Below, piece by piece: positions 1-6,107 of a stretch of DNA of 16,331 bases (its first letter is position 1; each line of letters begins with the position of its first letter). The DNA is from JBBQVZ01 sp038211015 (GTDB lineage: Bacteria; Actinomycetota; UBA4738; HRBIN12), in assembly GCA_038211015.1 (NCBI GenBank), contig JBBQVZ010000079.1, positions 1-16,331 on the forward strand, in the 5' to 3' direction. The translations under genes and the position numbers were made by a program. The notes beneath the pieces are model-generated. The model was given only the letters and a program-made list of their open reading frames with translations, did not search any database and was not told the origin of the DNA.

Positions 1-133
1 GTGTCGCGTCGCTTGGCAGCTGGTCTTCGCTGAACGACCCCAGGATCGACTGACTGCCGATCACGAGGATGTGGGGATCGCCTGCGATCTCGCACGCCGC
101 TCGAAGGATGTGAGCGAGCTCGGTCCGCTTCAC
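1..133 (-). CDS. Nucleotidyltransferase-like protein, N-terminal part only (DUF6036-like)
   Basis: Only the first 44 codons are present; the gene runs off the left edge. The GTG start (131-133) overlaps the TGA stop of the upstream HTH gene in a GTGA junction, so the two are translationally coupled. The visible N-terminus begins MKRTELAHILRAACEIAG and continues with a hydrophobic strand and the motif VIGSQSILGSF. This GSQSILG pattern is, from memory, that of the DUF6036/MNT-like nucleotidyltransferases that actinobacteria encode directly behind an excisionase-type HTH protein; the GS dipeptide would begin the nucleotidyltransferase core. The catalytic acidic residues lie beyond the edge and cannot be checked. 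The role is unknown. A toxin, or a nucleotidyl-transferring partner of the HTH protein, is plausible from the arrangement. Confidence 0.6.
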   Translation of the reverse strand, partial: MKRTELAHILRAACEIAGDPHILVIGSQSILGSFSEDQLPSDAT

Positions 134-663
134 GGTCGTGATCGACGTCGGGCGACGGTGAACGCAGAAAGGACCCTCTGCCGCTCACCCTCGCTGAGGA
201 CGCCCGCGAAGGGTGAGTTCTGCCGAAGCTCGCGGGCTCGAGGTGTTCGTGACGTCAGTGCCTCAAGAACACCGTCTACTGGCCCATCGAGCAGCTGCTC
301 CCACTCGGCGAGCCATCGGCTGCTCGCTCCGCCGGAGTGAACACGCTTGAGATGCGCCAGGTTATCCCGAGCCTTCTCCGAAACGCCCGGCGGGTTGGCG
401 GTCAACCTGCCGGCGATCGCATACCCCAGCCAGAGGCTTCGATCCTGGTCACGCGTCATCCGCTGCGTTCGTGTTCGAAGCGCCTCCACGTCCGCTCGGC
501 GGACGCGACGATGGCTCCCCGTGGTGACGAATGGCAGGTCACCCCGCTCGCAGAGGTCGACGACGTGTTGCCGCGAGGTGTTGAGGATCTGCGCCGCCTC
601 GCCAGTCGTCAGCAGTTCGTCACTCTCTGCGGCGAGGACCGAGTCGACGGCGTGGGCTCTCAT
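130..663 (-). CDS. Excisionase-family helix-turn-helix DNA-binding protein, likely antitoxin or repressor
   Basis: This is a 177-residue protein. Residues about 17-62 form a MerR/excisionase-type winged HTH: LLTTGEAAQILNTSRQHVVD is the helix-turn-helix and LPFVTTGSHRRVRRADVEAL is the wing and following helix. The C-terminal two thirds are helical and charged, longer than in a bare excisionase, and may contact the partner encoded next. The ATG start at 661-663 lies 12 bases past a good -10-like box and has no Shine-Dalgarno sequence, so the transcript may be nearly leaderless. The stop overlaps the start of the nucleotidyltransferase-like gene by four bases. An inverted repeat flanks the promoter, suggesting autorepression. 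The HTH family is clear; the antitoxin role is inferred from arrangement. Confidence 0.75.
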   Translation of the reverse strand: MRAHAVDSVLAAESDELLTTGEAAQILNTSRQHVVDLCERGDLPFVTTGSHRRVRRADVEALRTRTQRMTRDQDRSLWLGYAIAGRLTANPPGVSEKARDNLAHLKRVHSGGASSRWLAEWEQLLDGPVDGVLEALTSRTPRARELRQNSPFAGVLSEGERQRVLSAFTVARRRSRP

Positions 664-675
664 GTCGACACGGTA

Positions 676-723
676 CCACTAAACACCAGAAACACAACTT
701 TCAATCTTGCAGATCGTGTTTCT
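676..723 (-). promoter_or_regulatory. Promoter and putative operator of the HTH/nucleotidyltransferase pair
   Basis: Read on the minus strand, TTGAAA (699-704) and TAGTGG (676-681) are 17 bases apart, and the ATG follows 12 bases later. An 8-base perfect inverted repeat, AGAAACAC (688-695) with GTGTTTCT (716-723), brackets the -35 box. A further AAACAC copy lies at 681-686. This fits autoregulation by the HTH protein. It is read by eye only. Confidence 0.45.
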
Positions 724-765
724 TGTGGCTCCTGGAACATGAGTCCAACTATGCCGTCGCTGCGA

Positions 766-1029
766 TCACCTGGTCCGATACACGCGGCTCCGGTGCTGCG
801 CCCGGTGGATGAGCACGACCTGTGCGTCCTCGTCGATCTCGTAGATCACCCGGAACTCGCCGCGTCGAGCGGAATAGAGCCCTTCGAGCTCGCCCCGCAG
901 TGGTTCGCCCGCCCGCTCCGGGTTGTCGACGATCGACCCGAGGATGGCCTCGATGACCGCCGCCCTGACCTTCGCCGGTAGCTGGTCGAGATGCCGAAGG
1001 CCCTCCGGCGTGATCTCGACCTCGTACAC
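766..1029 (-). CDS. relE: RelE/ParE-family toxin (mRNA interferase-like)
   Basis: This 87-residue protein has the RelE fold signature: MYEVEITPEGLRHLDQLP at the start, then LEGLYSARRGEFRVIYEI (about 49-65), and the C-terminal strand VVLIHRAQHRSRVYRTR. The residues RelE toxins use for ribosome-dependent mRNA cleavage have plausible counterparts: Arg55/Arg56/Arg60, His79, Arg80 and Tyr84. Length is normal for the family. The GTG start (1027-1029) is three bases after the stop of the Phd-type antitoxin, so the two genes form a type II toxin-antitoxin operon, antitoxin first. No damage is visible and the toxin looks intact. Family assignment is strong; whether it cleaves mRNA or belongs to the ParE gyrase-targeting branch cannot be told from sequence alone. 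Confidence 0.88.
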   Translation of the reverse strand: MYEVEITPEGLRHLDQLPAKVRAAVIEAILGSIVDNPERAGEPLRGELEGLYSARRGEFRVIYEIDEDAQVVLIHRAQHRSRVYRTR

Positions 1030-1032
1030 GAC

Positions 1033-1287
1033 CTAGATGTGATCCTTCAGCGGAAGACGCTTGCCTTGGGACGCCTCGCGCCGCGATGTGCGGAGGGACT
1101 CGAGCAGCGCCTTGTCTTGCAAGATGTCGACCGTCTCTTCGAGCGACTCCAGGTCGTCGGGGGAAAGGAGCACGGCGGCCGGTACGCCGTGGCGTGTGAC
1201 GATGAAGCGTTCGTGCTCACGCGAGGTCCGATCGACGAGCTCAGACAGATGTGCCTTCGCTTCGGTGAACGGGATCGTCTCACTCAA
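1033..1287 (-). CDS. Phd/YefM-family antitoxin
   Basis: This 84-residue protein opens with the classic Phd/YefM N-terminus (SETIPFTEAKAHLSELVDRT), followed by ERFIVTRHGVPAAVLLSPDDLESLEETVDIL. Residues about 1-50 form the DNA-binding dimer domain and the charged C-terminus would wrap the toxin. The only start that preserves this N-terminus is TTG (1285-1287). It lies about 9 bases after a -10-like box, so the leader is very short. A near-perfect palindrome overlies the -10 box, consistent with repression by the Phd-RelE complex. The toxin gene follows after three bases. Confidence 0.88.
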   Translation of the reverse strand: MSETIPFTEAKAHLSELVDRTSREHERFIVTRHGVPAAVLLSPDDLESLEETVDILQDKALLESLRTSRREASQGKRLPLKDHI

Positions 1288-1288
1288 G

Positions 1289-1325
1289 TGGTCAGGATCC
1301 TAACCAGTCAGACACCGCGCGTCAA
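1289..1325 (-). promoter_or_regulatory. Promoter and palindromic operator of the phd-relE operon
   Basis: Minus-strand TTGACG (1320-1325) and TAGGAT (1297-1302) are separated by 17 bases. The sequence TGGTCAGGATCCTAACCA (1289-1306) is an 18-base palindrome with 8 of 9 pairs matching, and it covers the -10 box and the expected transcription start. A bound Phd-RelE complex would block the promoter. Confidence 0.55.
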
Positions 1326-1333
1326 CCGGCCTC

Positions 1334-1774
1334 CTATGAGGCTGCGAGCGGGTCGTGGACCTCTATCCGATCGAACCGGCGGAAGTCCCGATCGTGGGTC
1401 CAGATCGTGCGCACCCCGTTCTCCAACATGAGCGCCACGAGGTGGGCGTCGGGAACGAGGTTCCCTCGGACGGGCGCGTCGGTCGTCGCGTCACGGTACC
1501 GAGCCCAGAACCGCTCTCCCTCGCCAGGTGTTCGCACATGCGGTAGCGCGAGAAGGCTCTCGACGTTGGCTGCCGCCTCCGTGTGATCGAGCGGTGCGGA
1601 GAAGATCGCCGGGTGAGTGGCGATGCGCAGATAGGCCACGAGCGTGGGCCAGAACAGGTACGCGATCTCCGGGCCCTCCGCGATGGCTGCGATCGCGATG
1701 GCCGCGCGTTCGTGGAACGGGCTGGCCTCGTCTGTGGCGTAGAGGAGCAGGTTGGCGTCGACCGAGAAGCTCAC
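1334..1774 (-). CDS. vapC: PIN-domain ribonuclease toxin, VapC family
   Basis: This 146-residue protein begins at GTG (1772-1774), which overlaps the antitoxin stop as GTGA. The open frame continues upstream, but the PIN fold starts right at SFSVDANLLLYATDE. The acidic residues of the metal site that can be seen are Asp6, Asp109 (in GNLVPDAHLVAL) and Asp128/Asp130 (in THDRDF). The subfamily hallmark LVAYLRIATHPAIF lies at about 45-58. Length and layout match the VapC branch that reads DANLLLYA...ATHP...GNLVPDAHL. It would be a Mg-dependent site-specific RNase neutralised by the RHH protein encoded immediately upstream. No truncation is seen. Confidence 0.87.
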   Translation of the reverse strand: MSFSVDANLLLYATDEASPFHERAAIAIAAIAEGPEIAYLFWPTLVAYLRIATHPAIFSAPLDHTEAAANVESLLALPHVRTPGEGERFWARYRDATTDAPVRGNLVPDAHLVALMLENGVRTIWTHDRDFRRFDRIEVHDPLAAS

Positions 1775-2001
1775 CGGTCGTCCAGTGCCCGATGCAACGC
1801 TTCCTTGTCCTCGAGGTCGAGCTTGGCCCGCATCGATCGGGATGTCCACGCGAACGGAGCAGTCGCCGGACGGGGCTCCTCGCGGAGCGATGCTGCGAGC
1901 AACTCGGACGCAAGTTGCCCGAGGCTCTTGCCCTCGCGCTTCCGCCGCTCCTTCAACTCACGGAGCACGGAGGCGTCGATATCCAGGGTCGTACGGGGCA
2001 T
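1771..2001 (-). CDS. vapB: Ribbon-helix-helix antitoxin, VapB type
   Basis: This 76-residue protein starts MPRTTLDIDASVLRELKERR, the ribbon-helix-helix pattern (strand TTLDID, helix A, then SLGQLASELLAASLRE as helix B). The C-terminus, with FAWTSRSMRAKLDLEDKEALHRALD, would bind the PIN toxin. ATG at 1999-2001 is preferred over two in-frame ATGs up to nine codons upstream, because the RHH strand begins right after it and a TTGACA box lies about 32 bases upstream. No Shine-Dalgarno sequence is visible, so a leaderless or near-leaderless transcript is likely. The stop overlaps the VapC start by four bases. Confidence 0.82.
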   Translation of the reverse strand: MPRTTLDIDASVLRELKERRKREGKSLGQLASELLAASLREEPRPATAPFAWTSRSMRAKLDLEDKEALHRALDDR

Positions 2002-2038
2002 GATGCGTGATGCTGTCATCTTGCGCATCAGATGTCAA
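2001..2038 (-). promoter_or_regulatory. Putative vapBC promoter/operator
   Basis: A consensus TTGACA (2033-2038, minus strand) lies upstream of the vapB ATG. The -10 at 17-base spacing is weak (CAGCAT, 2010-2015). A 7-base perfect inverted repeat, TGATGCG (2001-2007) with CGCATCA (2024-2030), spans the gap and touches the start codon. It is a candidate site for RHH autorepression. Confidence 0.4.
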
Positions 2039-2133
2039 CACGACGGGAGTCTCCGTTCGGGATCCCTCAGGCGTCGTCCTCGGAGCTCCTCATCGAACCA
2101 CGACTCGGGGCCAGCCGGTACGGGATCAGTCAT
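2035..2133 (-). CDS. Possible 32-residue small ORF upstream of vapBC
   Basis: ATG (2131-2133) opens MTDPVPAGPESWFDEELRG and runs 32 codons to TGA at 2035-2037, ending inside the vapB -35 box. Codons are GC-rich at third positions and the peptide is acidic and hydrophilic, so it looks coding-like, but it has no recognisable domain. An AGGG lies about 10 bases upstream of the ATG. It may be the decayed N-terminus of a larger gene, a leader peptide, or chance. Confidence 0.22.
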   Translation of the reverse strand: MTDPVPAGPESWFDEELRGRRLRDPERRLPSC

Positions 2134-2352
2134 GAAGACGACCCTATTTCCGGGGACCGACATGCTGCCAGCTCGCGTCGACCACCAGCCCTTATCTAGT
2201 GTCAACGTGCTGTTTGGTTGACCGTGTGTCGAGGCGCTTCATGCTTCCGAACGATGGTTTGGCCTAGCCCGACTGATGGACTGGCTGGCAGGGCACTGAC
2301 ACAGGCCGCATCAACAGCGAGTCGTCACGATCGAGCGCTCCAGGTTGGTTGA
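2134..2352. other. Gene-free stretch between the vapBC side and the tRNA fragment
   Basis: No protein family is recognised in any frame here. A TTGACA box (minus strand, about 2200-2205) lacks a matching -10. The segment holds no long repeat I can see and looks like decayed or intergenic DNA. Confidence 0.4.
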
Positions 2353-2399
2353 CCTGTCTTGCGAGCAGGAAGTCGCGGGATCGAGTCCCGCCGTCTCCA
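2353..2399 (+). tRNA. Truncated tRNA: 3' half only (Ala-like TGC anticodon), pseudo-tRNA or attachment scar
   Basis: The piece has class I tRNA 3'-half geometry. The anticodon arm is CCTGTCTTGCGAGCAGG (2353-2369), with a 5-pair stem (last pair T-G) and a 7-base loop placing TGC at positions 34-36. A 5-base variable loop AAGTC follows, then a T arm GCGGGATCGAGTCCCGC (2375-2391) with a perfect 5-pair stem. The next seven bases are CGTCTCC (2392-2398) and a discriminator-like A. Upstream there is no GGAGACG to pair with the acceptor strand and no closed D arm, though AGGTTGGTT resembles a D loop. There is no CCA. It cannot be a working tRNA; it is a degenerate or partial copy. Confidence 0.5.
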
Positions 2400-2457
2400 T
2401 GGATGGATCACAAGAGCATCTCTCGGCGAACTGACACACGCCCCAACGAAGATGCAG

Positions 2458-2496
2458 GCGAGACGGGTGGCCCGGGATGCGGGCCGCCCGTCTCGC
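2458..2496 (-). terminator. Strong GC hairpin, probable transcription terminator of the repeat protein gene
   Basis: GCGAGACGGGTGGCCCG (2458-2474) pairs with CGGGCCGCCCGTCTCGC (2480-2496) over 17 positions with one T/C mismatch, around a 5-base loop GGATG. It lies about 45 bases beyond the stop of the 26-residue-repeat protein. There is no clear U tract on either strand, which is common for terminators in high-GC bacteria. Confidence 0.55.
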
Positions 2497-2541
2497 GGAT
2501 CACCTCTGAGGACCTAGGAACGGCGGAACGGGCAGATGGAG

Positions 2542-2949
2542 CTACCCGGCGAGCACGCGGCCCTGCATCGCTTCGAGCTTGCCCGCGTCCCAGAGCGCCG
2601 CGGATCCTTCGGCCCGGACGGTTTCGGCGAGCACGCGGCCCTGCATCGCTTCGAGCTTGCCGGCGTCCCACAGCGGCGCCGTCCCTTCTGTCCCGACGGT
2701 CTCGGCGATCACACGGCCCTGCATAGCTTCGAGCTTGCCCGCGTCCCACAGCTGGGCTCCGCTGCTCTCCGCCTCGCGGGTACCGCTGCCTTCCACGCTC
2801 GTCACGGATCGATCGCCTCGACCGGCCACGTTGAGTGCCACCGCGCTCAGGATCAGCGCCGCGGCCGCAAGAACGGACACGGTCACGGTCCAGAACGTGA
2901 ACAGCGCCGGTCGGCCGGAGAACCCCATGGTTCCCGCTTTCGTGCTCAT
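2542..2949 (-). CDS. Small membrane-anchored protein with C-terminal 26-residue tandem repeats
   Basis: The 135-residue product begins at ATG (2947-2949) with a strong AGGGAGGG Shine-Dalgarno element three bases upstream. Residues about 17-41 form one hydrophobic membrane helix (FTFWTVTVSVLAAAALILSA). A polar linker (about 42-66) follows, then 2.65 copies of a 26-residue repeat starting LWDAGKLEAMQGRVLAE, at residues 67-92, 93-118 and 119-135 (DNA 2751-2674, 2673-2596, 2595-2545). The N-terminus is basic, so by the positive-inside rule the repeat tail is probably extracytoplasmic. No family is recognised. The gene follows the LuxR regulator on the same strand after 111 bases that contain an inverted repeat. 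It could be a surface or periplasmic interaction module; its function is unknown. Confidence 0.68.
   Translation of the reverse strand: MSTKAGTMGFSGRPALFTFWTVTVSVLAAAALILSAVALNVAGRGDRSVTSVEGSGTREAESSGAQLWDAGKLEAMQGRVIAETVGTEGTAPLWDAGKLEAMQGRVLAETVRAEGSAALWDAGKLEAMQGRVLAG
2545..2751 (-). repeat. 78-bp in-frame tandem repeat, 2.65 copies
   Basis: The units are 2674-2751, 2596-2673 and a 51-base partial unit 2545-2595. The first 17 codons of each unit are almost invariant (LWDAGKLEAMQGRV, then I/L, A). The following nine vary (ETVGTEGTAP against ETVRAEGSAA). The copies differ mostly at single bases, so amplification is fairly recent or homogenised. Confidence 0.85.
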
Positions 2950-2960
2950 GATCCCTCCCT

Positions 2961-3015
2961 TTCCTCGGGTACCGATCTCTGATCACGAGGCTAGAGAGAG
3001 CACCGACCCGAGGAA
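2961..3015 (-). promoter_or_regulatory. 10-bp inverted repeat between the LuxR gene and the repeat-protein gene
   Basis: TTCCTCGGGT (2961-2970) and ACCCGAGGAA (3006-3015) are perfect inverted repeats with 35 bases between. In the minus-strand transcript the 3' arm ends directly beside the Shine-Dalgarno element (2953-2960) of the repeat-protein gene. It could be a terminator or attenuator after the regulator, a 5'UTR structure controlling translation, or a protein-binding site. Confidence 0.4.
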
Positions 3016-3060
3016 TCCCCGAAATCCGTACCGATCGAGACGGTGACCGGTAGGTCTTGC

Positions 3061-5865
3061 TCACGACCCGGACGGCCGGGATGGGAGGGTCGACGCCAGT
3101 TCCGTGCGGGAGCGGATACCCAGCTTGCGGTAGATCCGCTTGAGATTGGCCTCCACGGTGTGGACGCTGACGAACAGGGCGTCGGCCACCTCCCGGTTGG
3201 TGCCGCCGGCGGCCACTAGCTCCGCCACCCTCGCCTCTGTCGGGGTCAAGTCAAGCGACGAAGCAGCCCGTCCGCCGATCCGGGCCAACTCCGCACGCGT
3301 GCGCTCCGCCCATGCCGCGGCGCCGAGTCCCTCGAAGATCTCGAGGGCCTGCGTGAGCGTGTCCCGAGCCTCACGCTTCCTCTTGGCCCGGCGCTGCACC
3401 GCTCCCCTCACCAAGAATGTCCGACCCAGCTCGAACGGAAGGGGCAGGCGTTCGTGCTGACGGACGGCCTCATCGGCCGCATCACATGCACCTTGGAGAT
3501 CACCCCGGGCCGCGAACACGAGCGCCCGGCATCTGGCTCCCGTCGCCATGGCCCACGCCCGATCGAGGCGTCGGCCGGCGGCCTCGAAGGGTGCGAGGAG
3601 CGCTTCGGCCTCGTCGAGCCGTCCGAGGCCCACGAGCGCCTCGACCTCATCCGGGACGATCCGGAAGTACGCGGGCTCCCGAACGCCCATCGCTCGCTCG
3701 AGCTCGACGGCCCTGGACAGGTACGCCTCGGCCTCGGCGGGTCGGCCTAGAGAGAGCTCGAGGAACCCCAGGACCGATAGGTCCTGGATCTGGAGGAGGA
3801 TCTCGCCGGCCGCCTCGGCGACCCGGAGCCCCTCGAGGGCTGCCAGCCTCGCCGGGTCGGCCCGCCCCAGATGGGCTTCCACCATGCCCACCGCGAAGTG
3901 GCCCTCCGCCGACATCCACGCCCCCATGCGGAGTCGCTGGGAGGCCGCCCTGCTCTGCTGGGCGTGTTCCATGGCCGCATCCCAGTTGCCCGCCCAGCAT
4001 TCCAGCTCGGCGAGGTGGTACTGGAACTGGGGGATCGGACTCTCCACGCCATGCGCGGCCGCATCACCCAGGAGCTCGGTGAACGTCCGGCGGGCCTCGT
4101 CCAGGCGATCGGTGAACTTGAGGAGCTGCGCCACGACGAAGCTCGCACGCAGGACGTGGGACTTGAATTCGCCCTCCATGTGCCCTTCCAGGGCGACCCC
4201 GCGATCGAGCATCTCCTGATCGACCCCGCGTCCGAGGAGGAACCTGACGAACGGATACGCCTGGAACGCTTCGGCCATCACCCGTGGGTCCTGCAGCTCC
4301 TCGGCCAGCTCCAGCGCGGCGCGAGCGTGCCGTTCCGATGCCGCGAGGTCTCCCCTGAACAGCCAGGCGTACCCGAGGTTCTGCTCGATCAGTGCCCTCA
4401 GCGCGAGATCGTCCCCCGCCTCGCCCCGAGCAGCCTCGAACACGGCCCAGGCCCCCCGCCACCCTTCGGTCTCGGCGAGGCCCATCCCCAGGTCCAGCAG
4501 CACGCGGGCTCGAGCAGGCCCGGCCATCGAGAGGTCCACCGCTTGCTCCAGGACGCTCCGCGCCAGCGTGGGGTCCCCGCTCTCGTAGTGCGCCACGCCC
4601 GCCTGGTGGGTCCGACGGACCAGGTCCTCGTCTCTATCCCGCGGCGTGGCGCGGCGGGCCATCTCCCAGAGCTCGGCCGCCGACTGCGGCGCTCCCCGGG
4701 AAGAGGCCAGCAGGGCGGCCTCGTCGAGGGCGGCGGCGACGGCGATGTCCGGGCCCTCGACGGACAGCGCCAGGTGGCGGGCTCGTTCCTCCGGATCGCG
4801 GACGATGGTCGCGAGCCGGGCGTGCAGCTCGCGACGCCGAGCCGGCGGGATCTTCTGATAGACGGCGGAAGCAAGGAGGGGGTGCGTGAACCGGAGCCCA
4901 TCGCCGACGACCTCCACGACGTGGTGCTCGATCGCTGGACCCAGGCGACGGTCGACCTCGGAAGGATCGGTCGCCGCAGCGATCGCATCGAACGTCGGAG
5001 CCGACAGGGCCGAGACGACCTCCAGGGCTTCGACGGTCCGCGCAGGGAGCCCCCCGAGGCGATCATCGATGAGCTCTTGAAGGCGGTCAGGGATCGGGAG
5101 CCCTTCGCCGGCCGTCACGTCACCTCCACGGCGAAGGAGCGCCAATCCGATCTCCTTTGCGAAGAACGGATTGCCTCCCGACATCTCGTGGAGGCTGAGG
5201 AGGGTGGTTCGGGAGAACCCCTCCCCAACCTTGGCCCGGAGCACCCGTTCGAGGGCGTCTTGCGACAGCGGTCCGACGTGGACGGCGTGCACGCGACCGT
5301 CGGCGAAGGCCGACACGACGCCCAGGGGGTCGTCATCGGCACGGGCGCCTCGTGCGGCCGTCATCAACCCAACCTGCTCGTCCTTCAGGCGCCGCACGAC
5401 GAACTGGAGCACCCGGACCGAGGGGAGGTCCATCCATTGGATGTCATCGACGGCCACCACAACGGGAGAGGTGGCGGCCACCGATCGGAGGCATCCAAGC
5501 ACGGCCAGGAAAACGGCCCGCTGGTCAGCTCGGGCGCCCGATCTCGGGGAGCGCAAGAGGGCCACCTCGAGCGCCTGGCGCTGTGGCTCCGGCACAGTGG
5601 GGAGTGCCTCCTCGAGGATGGGCTCGAGGAGGTCACCGAGTGCAGCGTAGGACAGGCGTGTCTCGGCCTCGACCGGACCGCATGAGAGCGTGCGGTAGCG
5701 CCGAAGCTGAGCTCCCGCCAGCCCCTCCTTCCACACGGTGGTCTTCCCGATGCCGGGATCACCCGACAGGACCAAGGCGCTCGGCCCGGTCGGGATCGAG
5801 TCCAGGAAGCTATGGAGGATCGCGAGCTCGGACTCGCGCCCGATGACGTCACCGGCCAAAGGCAC
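3061..5865 (-). CDS. LuxR-family transcriptional regulator with N-terminal AAA-type ATPase (LAL/MalT-like)
   Basis: With the proposed GTG start (5863-5865) the protein has 934 residues; the frame is open to another GTG at 5985. I prefer the inner start because family members begin just before the VIGRESELAIL segment, and TAGAAT (5889-5894) sits 24 bases upstream. Counting from the inner start, Walker A is GDPGIGKTT (about 35-43), Walker B is VVVAVDDIQWMD (about 135-146), a long helical TPR-like middle rich in A/E/R follows, and the C-terminal LuxR HTH is at about 870-927 (LTPTEARVAELVAAGGTNRE, then VSVHTVEANLKRIYRKLGIR). Such LAL regulators bind ATP and an effector before activating transcription. 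It is divergent from the aldo/keto reductase gene and upstream of the repeat protein, either of which could be a target. Confidence 0.92.
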   Translation of the reverse strand: MPLAGDVIGRESELAILHSFLDSIPTGPSALVLSGDPGIGKTTVWKEGLAGAQLRRYRTLSCGPVEAETRLSYAALGDLLEPILEEALPTVPEPQRQALEVALLRSPRSGARADQRAVFLAVLGCLRSVAATSPVVVAVDDIQWMDLPSVRVLQFVVRRLKDEQVGLMTAARGARADDDPLGVVSAFADGRVHAVHVGPLSQDALERVLRAKVGEGFSRTTLLSLHEMSGGNPFFAKEIGLALLRRGGDVTAGEGLPIPDRLQELIDDRLGGLPARTVEALEVVSALSAPTFDAIAAATDPSEVDRRLGPAIEHHVVEVVGDGLRFTHPLLASAVYQKIPPARRRELHARLATIVRDPEERARHLALSVEGPDIAVAAALDEAALLASSRGAPQSAAELWEMARRATPRDRDEDLVRRTHQAGVAHYESGDPTLARSVLEQAVDLSMAGPARARVLLDLGMGLAETEGWRGAWAVFEAARGEAGDDLALRALIEQNLGYAWLFRGDLAASERHARAALELAEELQDPRVMAEAFQAYPFVRFLLGRGVDQEMLDRGVALEGHMEGEFKSHVLRASFVVAQLLKFTDRLDEARRTFTELLGDAAAHGVESPIPQFQYHLAELECWAGNWDAAMEHAQQSRAASQRLRMGAWMSAEGHFAVGMVEAHLGRADPARLAALEGLRVAEAAGEILLQIQDLSVLGFLELSLGRPAEAEAYLSRAVELERAMGVREPAYFRIVPDEVEALVGLGRLDEAEALLAPFEAAGRRLDRAWAMATGARCRALVFAARGDLQGACDAADEAVRQHERLPLPFELGRTFLVRGAVQRRAKRKREARDTLTQALEIFEGLGAAAWAERTRAELARIGGRAASSLDLTPTEARVAELVAAGGTNREVADALFVSVHTVEANLKRIYRKLGIRSRTELASTLPSRPSGS

Positions 5866-5948
5866 TCCCCGCGTCGGTGGACGCCAGGATTCTAGGGATG
5901 GTTGGTCCCGAACTGCGCCTCGATCACTCCGAGCTTCCGTGGCGGCTG

Positions 5949-5994
5949 ACCGCGTGTCACATCGGCGAACCAGAGCTGCTTCCACCGCGTGTCA
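5949..5994. repeat. 11-bp direct repeat ACCGCGTGTCA upstream of the LuxR gene
   Basis: The sequence ACCGCGTGTCA occurs at 5949-5959 and 5984-5994, centres 35 bases apart, between the preferred LuxR start and the divergent reductase gene. Two similar half-sites in a divergent promoter region may be regulator-binding sites. If the outer LuxR start were used they would lie inside the coding sequence. Confidence 0.3.
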
Positions 5995-6107
5995 AGAAGG
6001 AGTCCGCGAGTGCGACTACGCGAACGTGAGTCTGCCGGCGACAATGAGGAGCAGGAACAGGATGCGGTGGTGACAAGTGTTCATAGTCTGCGCCGAGAGG
6101 GGACCAG

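Noticed and set aside
2545..2751. The 78-base repeats as a CRISPR array or minisatellite.
   Set aside because: The units are contiguous without unique spacers, keep the reading frame and encode a conserved peptide, so they are a protein repeat.
3871..5685. A 604-residue plus-strand open frame opposite the LuxR gene.
   Set aside because: It is the antisense shadow of a GC-rich coding gene with no family similarity; the minus strand carries clear Walker and LuxR motifs.
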